A DNA stretch of 20,092 bases from Methanocorpusculum sp. Its GTDB lineage: Archaea > Halobacteriota > Methanomicrobia > Methanomicrobiales > Methanocorpusculaceae. The notes under the pieces were generated by a model. That model had not been told where the DNA came from, searched no databases, and saw only the letters and a list, made by a program, of their open reading frames with translations. The stretch covers positions 1 to 20,092 of the forward strand of contig JAUNXW010000010.1 of NCBI GenBank assembly GCA_030539595.1. Reading direction: 5' to 3'. The translations under genes and the position numbers were made by a program. Shown piece after piece: positions 6,551-13,585 of this stretch; position 1 is the first letter of the stretch; every line of letters starts with the position of its first letter.

Positions 6551-6551
6551 A

Positions 6552-6854
6552 ATGGAGATAGCAGTTATTGGAAACAAAGAATTTGTTCTGGGATTCCGGT
6601 TAGCCGGAATTCAGAAGACGTATTCTGCTGATACTCCTGATGCACTCGCGAGTACTATTACAAAAGTAATGGACGACCCAAATGTAGGAATTTTAGTCTT
6701 ACAGGCAGCAGACCTTGAGACAATTCCGCGTCGCCTGCAGGTAACCATTGAAAATTCTGTCAAACCGACCATCGTTACAATCGGTGGACAGGAGGCAGGT
6801 CTCTCCCTGAGAGAGCGTATAAAACGTTCGGTGGGTGTTGATTTGTGGAAGTAA
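6552..6854 (+). CDS. ahaF: A-type ATP synthase subunit F (central stalk)
   Basis: This 100-residue protein is the small central-stalk subunit that binds D and modulates catalysis. It has the expected Rossmann-like alternation: a first strand MEIAVIGNKEFVLGFRLAG, a middle strand GILVLQA near residue 39, and a strand TIVTIGG near 75. The C-terminal helix is LRERIKRSVGVDLWK. It starts one base after ahaC, and its last ten bases overlap the GTG start of ahaA, so translation of the A subunit is probably coupled to it. Confidence 0.94.
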   Translation: MEIAVIGNKEFVLGFRLAGIQKTYSADTPDALASTITKVMDDPNVGILVLQAADLETIPRRLQVTIENSVKPTIVTIGGQEAGLSLRERIKRSVGVDLWK

Positions 6855-8590
6855 ATAGCAAACCAGGAATACTCAAAAGAATTGCAGGACCTGTTGTCAC
6901 TGCAATCAACCTTGACGCACATATGTATGATGTCGTCAAAGTAGGAAATGAGGAGCTGATGGGTGAGGTCATCAAGATTGATGGTGAGGATATCATCATT
7001 CAGGTCTACGAATCGACCACCGGAATTCGTCCGGGAGAGCCTGTCATAAATACCGGACTGTCACTCGCAGTCGAGTTAGGTCCGGGACTGTTAACAAGTA
7101 TCTACGACGGTATTCAGCGTCCGCTTGAAGTGCTTATCCAGAAGATGGGTAACTTCATCGCACGCGGAGTTACAGCGCCGGGACTTAACCACGATAAGAA
7201 GTGGGATTTCACTCCGGTTGTTAAAGTCGGAGACGAAGTCAAGCCGGGTCAGGTTGTCGGAACTGTTCAGGAAACCCGTTCAATTCTGCACAAGATCATG
7301 GTTCCGCCAAAATCAAAAGGCGGTAAGGTAACTAAGATTGAAGCAGGTTCGTTTACAATCGATGAGATTGTCTGTGAGCTTGACTCCGGTGAAAAGTTCC
7401 CGATGATGCAGAAGTGGCCGGTACGTGTTCCAAGACCTTACGTTGAGAAACACTCACCGAGCATTCCGCTGTTAACCGGTCAGAGAATTCTCGACGGTCT
7501 GTTCCCAATTGCAAAAGGCGGAACAGCGGCAATTCCGGGTCCGTTCGGTTCTGGAAAGACTGTTACGCAGCAGCAGCTTGCAAAGTGGTCTGACGCTGAA
7601 ATCGTTGTCTATATCGGATGCGGTGAACGCGGAAACGAGATGACCGAAGTTTTAACCGAGTTCCCGGAACTCACAGACCCGAAGACAGGTAACTCTTTAA
7701 TGGAGAGAACTATCTTAATCGCAAACACTTCGAACATGCCGGTCGCAGCACGTGAAGCATCTGTTTATACAGGTATCACAATTGCTGAGTACTTCCGTGA
7801 CATGGGCTACGATGTTGCATTAATGGCAGACTCGACATCCCGCTGGGCAGAAGCAATGCGTGAAATTTGTTCACGTCTTGAAGAAATGCCGGGTGAGGAA
7901 GGTTATCCTGCATATCTATCTTCCAGACTTTCAGAGTTCTACGAGCGTGCAGGTTTAGTTCAGCCGCTTTCGGGCGGTTCGGGTTCAGTATCCGTTATCG
8001 GTGCGGTTTCCCCCGCAGGCGGAGATTTCTCCGAGCCGGTTACACAGAACACTCTTCGTATCGTAAAAGTCTTCTGGGCACTGGATGCAAACCTCTCCCG
8101 CAGACGTCACTTCCCGGCTATCAACTGGCTGCAGTCCTATTCATTATACATGGGACAGCTCAACGATTACTACGACGAGAAGGTTTCACCCGAGTGGAAC
8201 AAACTCAGAAGCTGGTTCATGGAAGTTCTGCAGAAGGAAGCCGAACTTAATGAAATCGTTCAGTTAGTCGGTTCGGATGCACTGCCGGAAGCAGAACAGA
8301 TTACAATTGAAGTCGCGAGAATGATTCGTGAACTGTTCTTACAGCAGAACGGTTTCGACCCTGTCGACACATACTGTGATTTGAACAAACAGCTCGACAT
8401 GTTCAAGATGATTAAGGCATACGCAGAACTTGCATATGCGGCTCAGGCATCAGGAGTTCCTCCGGCACAGATTATTGCTGTTAAAGCAAAGAATGAAATG
8501 CCGCAGATTAAGTTCACGAAGGAATACAAGCCTGTACTTGATAAAATCTACAAGGACATGGAAGCCGAATTCAAGGCAATGAGGGCTTAA
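6845..8590 (+). CDS. ahaA: A-type ATP synthase subunit A (catalytic)
   Basis: The 581-residue catalytic subunit forms the alternating A3B3 head with B and makes or hydrolyses ATP. The GTG at 6845 is chosen because the resulting N-terminus, MEVNSKPGILKRIAGPVVTA, matches the family and GGTGGGTG lies just upstream within ahaF. The non-homologous bulge domain that distinguishes A from B lies at about 110-195. The Walker A motif is GPFGSGKT at 232-239, and GCGERGNE (258-265) supplies the catalytic glutamate. LMADSTSRWAEAMREI follows near 335, and the helical C-terminal domain runs from about 430. No intein is present. The stop is one base before ahaB. Confidence 0.98.
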   Translation: MEVNSKPGILKRIAGPVVTAINLDAHMYDVVKVGNEELMGEVIKIDGEDIIIQVYESTTGIRPGEPVINTGLSLAVELGPGLLTSIYDGIQRPLEVLIQKMGNFIARGVTAPGLNHDKKWDFTPVVKVGDEVKPGQVVGTVQETRSILHKIMVPPKSKGGKVTKIEAGSFTIDEIVCELDSGEKFPMMQKWPVRVPRPYVEKHSPSIPLLTGQRILDGLFPIAKGGTAAIPGPFGSGKTVTQQQLAKWSDAEIVVYIGCGERGNEMTEVLTEFPELTDPKTGNSLMERTILIANTSNMPVAAREASVYTGITIAEYFRDMGYDVALMADSTSRWAEAMREICSRLEEMPGEEGYPAYLSSRLSEFYERAGLVQPLSGGSGSVSVIGAVSPAGGDFSEPVTQNTLRIVKVFWALDANLSRRRHFPAINWLQSYSLYMGQLNDYYDEKVSPEWNKLRSWFMEVLQKEAELNEIVQLVGSDALPEAEQITIEVARMIRELFLQQNGFDPVDTYCDLNKQLDMFKMIKAYAELAYAAQASGVPPAQIIAVKAKNEMPQIKFTKEYKPVLDKIYKDMEAEFKAMRA

Positions 8591-8591
8591 A

Positions 8592-9968
8592 ATGAAAGAA
8601 TATAAGACAGTCTGTAAGGTTGCCGGTCCTCTGCTTTTCGTTGAGAAAACAGAGCCTGTCAGCTACGAAGAACAGGTATCTTTAGTCCTTGCCGACGGAA
8701 CAATGAAACGCGGTCAGGTTCTCGATACTTCCGAGGATTTAGTCGTCGTTCAGTGTTTCGAAACCACAACAGGTCTCGGACGCGATACAGGTGTAAGATT
8801 CCTCGGCGAGACTTTCAAGATGCCGGTTTCAAAGTCAATGCTCGGTCGTATCCTTTCAGGAGGAGGAAAACCGATTGACGGCGGACCGGAAATCGTCCCG
8901 GAAAAACGCCTTGACATCAACGGTGCGGCAATTAACCCGTATGCACGCGGTTCCCCAAGAGATTTCATCCAGACAGGTATTTCTACCATCGACGGAACAA
9001 ACACTCTTGTCCGCGGTCAGAAGCTTCCTATCTTCTCATCCGCAGGTCTTCCGCACAACGAGATTGCTCTGCAGATTGCAAGACAGGCAAAAGTTCCGGG
9101 CTCAACCGAAGAGTTCGCAGTAGTTTTCGCTGCAATGGGTATCACCCGTGAAGAAGCAAACTACTTTATGTCCGATTTCGAGAGAACCGGTGCACTTGAG
9201 CGTGCAGTCGTCTTCCTTAACTTAGCGGATGACCCTGCCGTAGAAAGAACTGTTACCCCGCGTCTTGCACTTACAACCGCTGAGTATCTGGCATACGACC
9301 TCGGTTACCACGTGCTGGTTATCTTAACCGATATGACGAACTACTGTGAAGCACTCCGTCAGATTGGTGCAGCCCGTGAAGAAGTTCCGGGCCGCCGCGG
9401 ATATCCGGGTTACATGTATACCGATTTAGCCTCGCTTTATGAGCGTGCAGGTATCATTAAAGGACTGAAAGGTTCTGTCACACAGATTCCAATCCTTACA
9501 ATGCCCGGTGACGATATTACTCACCCGATTCCGGATTTAACAGGATACATCACAGAAGGTCAGATTGTTATTTCACCGGAACTTCACCGTAAGGGTATTT
9601 ACCCGCCAATCAATGTTCTTCCATCGCTGTCGCGTCTGATGAACCTTGGTATCGGTAAGGGTCTGACACGTGAAGACCACAAGAAAGTCTCCGATATGAT
9701 GTATTCCGGTTATGCTGAAGGTGTTGACCTCAGAGGTTTAGTCGCTATCGTCGGTAAGGATGCACTCTCAGAGCGTGATCAGAAGTTCCTTGACTTCGCT
9801 GACGCTTTCGAGGACAAGTTCGTTCGTCAGGGAGCTGATGAGGACAGAACAATTGCCCAGACGCTTGATATCGGATGGGGTATGTTCACTCAGTTACCAG
9901 AATCGGAACTTGAGAAGCGTATCGACCGTGACTTAATCAAGAAGTACCACCCGAAATACCGGAAGTGA
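8592..9968 (+). CDS. ahaB: A-type ATP synthase subunit B (regulatory nucleotide-binding)
   Basis: Subunit B (458 residues) alternates with A and supplies the arginine side of the catalytic interface without catalysing itself. The Walker A position is degenerate: SAGLPHNE at 150-157 replaces GxxxxGKT, the hallmark that separates B from A. Other family segments are AAMGITREEANYF near 185, LTDMTNYCEALRQI near 245 and GRRGYPGYMYTDLASLYERAG near 268. There is no bulge domain. The gene lies one base after ahaA and six bases before ahaD. Confidence 0.98.
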   Translation: MKEYKTVCKVAGPLLFVEKTEPVSYEEQVSLVLADGTMKRGQVLDTSEDLVVVQCFETTTGLGRDTGVRFLGETFKMPVSKSMLGRILSGGGKPIDGGPEIVPEKRLDINGAAINPYARGSPRDFIQTGISTIDGTNTLVRGQKLPIFSSAGLPHNEIALQIARQAKVPGSTEEFAVVFAAMGITREEANYFMSDFERTGALERAVVFLNLADDPAVERTVTPRLALTTAEYLAYDLGYHVLVILTDMTNYCEALRQIGAAREEVPGRRGYPGYMYTDLASLYERAGIIKGLKGSVTQIPILTMPGDDITHPIPDLTGYITEGQIVISPELHRKGIYPPINVLPSLSRLMNLGIGKGLTREDHKKVSDMMYSGYAEGVDLRGLVAIVGKDALSERDQKFLDFADAFEDKFVRQGADEDRTIAQTLDIGWGMFTQLPESELEKRIDRDLIKKYHPKYRK

Positions 9969-9974
9969 GTATAA

Positions 9975-10595
9975 ATGGCGCTCAATGTGAAGCCAACCCG
10001 TTCAGAACTTATCGGCTTGAAGAAGAGGATTAAGCTTTCAGAAAGGGGTTATAAGCTTCTTAAAATGAAGCGCGACGGACTTATCCTTGAATTTTTCAAG
10101 GTGTTAGCGCAAGCTAAGGATCTCAAGAACGAGCTTGCCGAGAAATACGCCAGAGCTCAGCAGATGATTGCTATTGCAGAGACTGTTGAGGGAACAATAG
10201 GTGTTAAGGCAGCGGCGATGTCTGCTTCTGAAAATCCTGAGATTGATTTGAAGAGCAAGAACATCATGGGAGTTGTTGTTCCGAAGATTGAGGCAAAGAG
10301 CGTGAAGAAGTCGCTTGATCAGCGCGGTTACGGTGTTATAGGCACGAGTTCCGCAATTGATGAGGCAGCAGATGCTTTCGAGGATTTGGTTGAGGCGATT
10401 ATTCGTTCAGCTGAGCTTGAAACGACTATGAAGCGTCTCTTGGATGAAATTGAGGGAACAAAGCGCCGTGTGAATGCGTTGGAGTTCAAGGTAATTCCGG
10501 AGCTTGTCGAGGCACGTGACTTTATTAAGATGCGTCTCGACGAAATGGAACGCGAAGAGCTGTTCCGTATGAAGAGAACAAAGAGTAAAGCCTGA
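9975..10595 (+). CDS. ahaD: A-type ATP synthase subunit D (central stalk)
   Basis: Subunit D forms the long antiparallel coiled coil that turns inside the A3B3 head and links to F and C. The 206-residue protein has N- and C-terminal helices of the right character: VKPTRSELIGLKKRIKLSERG then a leucine- and lysine-rich helix to about 75, and RRVNALEFKVIPELVEARDF with a charged tail near the C-terminus. A short beta region lies between. It is the last gene: the small ahaG seen in some Methanosarcina operons does not follow. Downstream are a branched RNA structure and a T-run. Confidence 0.96.
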   Translation: MALNVKPTRSELIGLKKRIKLSERGYKLLKMKRDGLILEFFKVLAQAKDLKNELAEKYARAQQMIAIAETVEGTIGVKAAAMSASENPEIDLKSKNIMGVVVPKIEAKSVKKSLDQRGYGVIGTSSAIDEAADAFEDLVEAIIRSAELETTMKRLLDEIEGTKRRVNALEFKVIPELVEARDFIKMRLDEMEREELFRMKRTKSKA

Positions 10596-10605
10596 GTTTT
10601 CGGGC

Positions 10606-10712
10606 GGACGGGAGTGAACCTCAGTGGGATTTTTCTCCCACAATAAAATTAGGGAGGATTATCCTCAACCCGTCTTCTCTTAGAAAAATTTTAATTTTGT
10701 AGTTCTTTTTTT
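10606..10712 (+). terminator. Branched 3' structure and T-run ending the aha operon
   Basis: GACGGG at 10607-10612 pairs with CCCGTC at 10669-10674 (plus a G-U pair at 10606/10675). It encloses two perfect hairpins: GTGGGA/TCCCAC at 10624-10641 and GAGGA-TTA-TCCTC at 10654-10666. TTCTTTTTTT at 10703-10712 follows. Together this looks like the operon's 3' end. The three-helix arrangement is more elaborate than a simple terminator hairpin and may protect the mRNA end or be a separate small RNA. Confidence 0.5.
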
Positions 10713-10768
10713 AGGTTGTATTGCTGCGAAAAGATTTAGCTTATCACAAATCTAATTCTTGAAAAAAA

Positions 10769-11353
10769 TTAATTTTGTTCCGTTCTATGAATATCAGGTC
10801 TGTTTGTGTCTTTATCCGAATATATCTGACATACACGCGACCTGCTCCATCCGTCTGTTGTATCAAGTTTAACAATTGTGTGTGAGGCTGTGTTCAGCGC
10901 CGACGGTTCAATTTTCAATATCAGGTAAGCATCTGCTGTCTCTCCTGTTTTTACATGAATCGGTTCATTTTCCAGATACAAAGACATTCCGTCAGAAATA
11001 GGTCTTGTGCGGTTTAAAAATACAGTTATGTCCTGATTGTTTGCTGTTATCTTAATTGCGATTCTGCTGTCAGTATCAGGTGACGCCACATATCTTGGGA
11101 TACGGCTTGTGGTGTCATCACGTATGCTTACATTAACAAATCCTGTTGAATTTTCTATGTCAAACCGCCATTCCAATGCATGACTGCCTGATGTTACGTT
11201 TGGAGGATATTCAATAAATCCTCTGTCAAACATACTTGGCATAAAATAATCCTGATTTTCAGTTTCGTTTTCTTGAGTATTGATACAACCCGCAGTACAT
11301 ATAGCCGACACAATAAACAGAATGATAACAATTATTATTTTTTTAGCGGTCAT
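10769..11353 (-). CDS. Uncharacterised archaeal lipoprotein
   Basis: The 194-residue protein starts with two lysines, then a hydrophobic stretch (IIIVIILFIVSAI) and a lipobox-like CTAGC, with Cys23 the likely lipidated residue. The mature part is hydrophilic and probably a beta-sandwich, with alternating polar and hydrophobic segments such as ALEWRFDIENSTGFVNVSI and KTGETADAYLILKIEPSAL. Four sequons (NET, NVT, NST and NVS, with a fifth at NRT) could be N-glycosylated. I recognise no family. A TATA box 28-32 bp before the ATG suggests a very short leader. It is divergent from the SBP gene on its right, and convergent with the aha operon on its left. It may be a surface protein of unknown role. 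Confidence 0.7.
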   Translation of the reverse strand: MTAKKIIIVIILFIVSAICTAGCINTQENETENQDYFMPSMFDRGFIEYPPNVTSGSHALEWRFDIENSTGFVNVSIRDDTTSRIPRYVASPDTDSRIAIKITANNQDITVFLNRTRPISDGMSLYLENEPIHVKTGETADAYLILKIEPSALNTASHTIVKLDTTDGWSRSRVCQIYSDKDTNRPDIHRTEQN

Positions 11354-11379
11354 AGGTATTTTACTATTGTTGGTTATGT

Positions 11380-11390
11380 GTTATAAATAC
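11380..11390. promoter_or_regulatory. TATA box between the lipoprotein and SBP genes
   Basis: TTATAAATA on the plus strand reads TATTTATAA on the minus strand and lies about 32 bp before the minus-strand lipoprotein ATG, which it most likely serves. It could also start transcription rightward just before the bipartite element at 11420. Confidence 0.5.
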
Positions 11391-11419
11391 ATTGAGCAAA
11401 ATATTACATCGTTTCGAGT

Positions 11420-11449
11420 TTGTCCAACGGATTAAATCACTGTTGGAGT
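11420..11449 (+). promoter_or_regulatory. Bipartite element, copy A (upstream of SBP gene 1)
   Basis: TTGTCCAACGGATT followed by TTGGAGT at 11443-11449 matches the element seen complete at 13399-13428; here the right arm is degenerate. It ends 155 nt before the ATG of SBP gene 1 and about 20-40 bp upstream of TATA-like sequence. The inverted arms suggest a dimeric regulator site. Confidence 0.5.
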
Positions 11450-11467
11450 GCTTAACTATACAAAAAT

Positions 11468-11503
11468 ATAATATATCAAAACGGATAATAAATTACAATT
11501 ATA
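11468..11503 (+). promoter_or_regulatory. Conserved promoter block of SBP gene 1
   Basis: These 36 bases match 13461-13496 upstream of SBP gene 2 at 35 positions, whereas flanking non-coding sequence is less alike. They contain ATAATATATC and GATAATAAATTA, both TATA-like, predicting a leader of about 80-110 nt. The strong conservation in an otherwise drifting region suggests functional promoter DNA. Confidence 0.55.
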
Positions 11504-11603
11504 ACGGTTCAGTCATCTGATCATTGAAACGATTAATAAAAAACACTGCATACAGGCATCAGCTAAAAACTTCTGAATGCGGAAATTTTCAAAAGGGAAT
11601 ATA

Positions 11604-13061
11604 ATGAACAAAAAATCAATCATCGGAACAATATTAATCCTTGCCGTTCTGCTTATAATCTGCTCAGCAGGATGCGTTGATAACAAACCGACATACACCA
11701 TAGGAGTATACTCATCACTTTCGCCATGGGAATATACCGATGAAAGCGGAGAACCCGCAGGTGTCACAATAGACATATTCAAACTTGCAGCCAAAGAACT
11801 GAATCTCAATTTTGAATTCGTGAAATGTGACGAGGGATGGGAAAATGCCCTGCTGAACGGGACAATCGACGCAAAAACATCTCTTGTAAAAACTCCGGCT
11901 CGTGAAGAAAAATTCGCGTTTTCAGACACCCCGTTTGGAAAAACAAAATATGCTGCATATTCACTTGACGGCTCGGATGTAACTCTGAATGATGTACTTT
12001 CCGGAAAGGCAAGTTTTGCGGTTAACAAGGGCGGTGCATACGATGCATGGGCAAAAACCTACTTTGGTGACAAATATGAATCAATGGTTGCGGACGGAAC
12101 AATAATTCTTGAAAAATCCGTAGACTACTGTGCACTTGCTGTATTATCACAAAAAGTCGACGCGGCTGTTGCGGGAGATATCTCGGTTTCGGATACGCTC
12201 AATAATTATGCGTCACTTAACTTCCTCGGATATATCGGTGAGCCTATTGTTGCAGGGGTTGCTGTAAGGAAAAATGACACGGAGCTTCTGAACCTGTTGA
12301 ATGACGGTATCATCAAAATAAAGAACACTCCTGAATTTGCGTCAATCTCCAAAAAATATAACCTTCAGTTTGAAAAAGATACATACGTTGTGGGAATCGA
12401 TGGAATAAATGCCCCGTGGAGTTATGAGTCTGATGACGGAAACTTTACCGGATACGATATTGAGCAGATAGAATGGATTGCCGATTATAACGGATTCGAT
12501 GTTAAGTATAAAGTGTATGACTGGGACAATAACATCAATGCAATAGTCACGGGAGATATTGATATGTGGGCGAGTTCAATGACAATCACTTTGGATAGAA
12601 TGCAGTATGTTGCTTTCTCCGCTCCGTATTATTCTTCGGGAATCGGTGTTTTGGTGAGGCCGACCAGTACTTTGACTAAGGCTGATTTCGGTTCAGACGA
12701 TGCAAAAATCGTTATTACGTTCGGAACGAGTTATGTGGACTGGCTTAAGTCTTATCTCGGTAAAGAAAAATACAATAAGAAGATTGCCGACGGTTCAATA
12801 ATTATGGCTGCCGACTTTGATGAGTGCTGTAAGTTATTATATTCGCAGAAGGCTGATTTCTTTGTTGAGGGAACAAAGCAGATTGAATCCGAAGCTGATA
12901 ACGATCGAGCGAAAATTTTGTTTGCGGAAAACGATATTGAACAGTTTGGTATTGCGACAAGAAACGGAAATATTGTTCTGCAGGATTTGAATGACAAAGG
13001 TCTTGCTGAGTTTGAGAAGTCGGGTAAGAAAGCCGAGCTTCTTAAAAAATATGATCTATAA
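11604..13061 (+). CDS. Lipoprotein with two tandem SBP_bac_3 domains, paralog 1
   Basis: The 485-residue protein has a lipoprotein signal (MNKK, a hydrophobic run, then ICSAGC; Cys24 lipidated) and two consecutive extracellular solute-binding domains of the amino-acid-binding family 3. Domain 1 is about 30-255 (YTIGVYSSLSPWEY, then DIFKLAAKELNL). Domain 2 is about 258-485 (YVVGIDGINAPWSY, then GYDIEQIEWIADYNGFDVKY, then WASSMTITLDRMQYVAFSAPYY). The ATG at 11604 is preferred over 11577 because it opens the signal peptide directly and AAAAGGGA precedes it. No permease or ATPase gene is adjacent and there is no membrane anchor besides the lipid. It may feed a distant ABC importer or act as a sensor. 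Ligand unknown, polar amino acids being the family default. Confidence 0.88.
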   Translation: MNKKSIIGTILILAVLLIICSAGCVDNKPTYTIGVYSSLSPWEYTDESGEPAGVTIDIFKLAAKELNLNFEFVKCDEGWENALLNGTIDAKTSLVKTPAREEKFAFSDTPFGKTKYAAYSLDGSDVTLNDVLSGKASFAVNKGGAYDAWAKTYFGDKYESMVADGTIILEKSVDYCALAVLSQKVDAAVAGDISVSDTLNNYASLNFLGYIGEPIVAGVAVRKNDTELLNLLNDGIIKIKNTPEFASISKKYNLQFEKDTYVVGIDGINAPWSYESDDGNFTGYDIEQIEWIADYNGFDVKYKVYDWDNNINAIVTGDIDMWASSMTITLDRMQYVAFSAPYYSSGIGVLVRPTSTLTKADFGSDDAKIVITFGTSYVDWLKSYLGKEKYNKKIADGSIIMAADFDECCKLLYSQKADFFVEGTKQIESEADNDRAKILFAENDIEQFGIATRNGNIVLQDLNDKGLAEFEKSGKKAELLKKYDL

Positions 13062-13180
13062 CTTTTTTGAGAATTTTAACTGTTTACTTCTGTATGTTGG
13101 ATTCCGATACTTAAATTAATCCGAATAGGAGTTACGCTGTCGCGCTTTATCAGTATTTCAGTATTTTTTTAGTTTAAATC

Positions 13181-13212
13181 TTGCCCAACGGATTCATATA
13201 ACGACTTGACAA
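13181..13212 (+). promoter_or_regulatory. Bipartite element, copy B
   Basis: TTGCCCAACGGATT, a spacer containing ATAACGA, and CTTGACAA form an imperfect copy. Its spacer is close to that of copy D. A TATA box (GATATAAAT, about 13246-13254) lies roughly 37 bp downstream, the same spacing as in copy C. This could be the promoter of the structured segment at 13298-13369. Confidence 0.45.
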
Positions 13213-13297
13213 ATTCACATCTAGGCTGTCCAATAGTGAATTCTATGATATAAATTAATCCATGAATAATTGTTGTCCAGTGATTTCTAATCTTAGA

Positions 13298-13369
13298 GTA
13301 CATCACGATACTCAAGCCGAAGGCTGGCGATAGATTTAGTGAATTTTCGTGTTTGACGTCGTGATGTAC
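13298..13369 (+). repeat. Long inverted repeat, possible small structured RNA
   Basis: GTACATCACGA (13298-13308) and TCGTGATGTAC (13359-13369) are perfect 11-bp inverted arms, extended by one T-G pair that is a wobble only on the plus strand. The 50-base interior contains AGCC-GAA-GGCT (13315-13325). No target duplication is obvious and no reading frame fits. It could be a small RNA behind promoter copy B, or a miniature repeat. Confidence 0.5.
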
Positions 13370-13398
13370 CCGACGCTAAAGAATCACAATAAAAAACT

Positions 13399-13428
13399 TT
13401 GTCCAACGGATTTTTCACGATTGGACAA
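13399..13428 (+). promoter_or_regulatory. Bipartite element, copy C (upstream of SBP gene 2)
   Basis: TTGTCCAA (13399-13406) and TTGGACAA (13421-13428) are perfect 8-bp inverted arms, 14 bases apart. The element ends 158 nt before the SBP gene 2 ATG and about 38 bp before ATAATATATC. It is the best-preserved copy. Confidence 0.6.
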
Positions 13429-13460
13429 ATTCTCATCAATCTCACAAATAGATACAAAAG

Positions 13461-13496
13461 ATAATATATCAAAACGTATAATAAATTACAATTATA
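13461..13496 (+). promoter_or_regulatory. Conserved promoter block of SBP gene 2
   Basis: Partner of 11468-11503, 35 of 36 bases identical, with TATA-like ATAATATATC at its left end. It predicts a transcript start near 13495 and a leader of about 90 nt. Confidence 0.55.
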
Positions 13497-13585
13497 GCTA
13501 TTTAGCCAATAAGTGAAAACTTCTGTGTACTGATAAGCATCTCATTAAAAAATCTGTGCACAAGTATTCTACACGAGGAAAAATA

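Larger units (their letters stand above)
13062..13398. other. Intergenic region between the SBP genes
   Basis: No gene is evident. GAGTTACGCTGTCGCGC at 13129-13145 resembles GAGTTATGCGGTTGCGC at 15062-15078 downstream of SBP gene 2, so the duplicated unit included 3' sequence. The rest holds bipartite element B, single TGTCCAA arms at 13227 and 13273, a TATA box at about 13245-13254 and the inverted repeat at 13298-13369. Confidence 0.6.

Noticed and set aside
10407..10643. Minus-strand frame at the end of ahaD
   Set aside because: It is antisense to ahaD and its terminal hairpins, with no supporting promoter or family resemblance.
10596..10768. Small ahaG gene after ahaD
   Set aside because: No reading frame of suitable length with a start and ribosome site is visible; the segment is structured and AT-rich.
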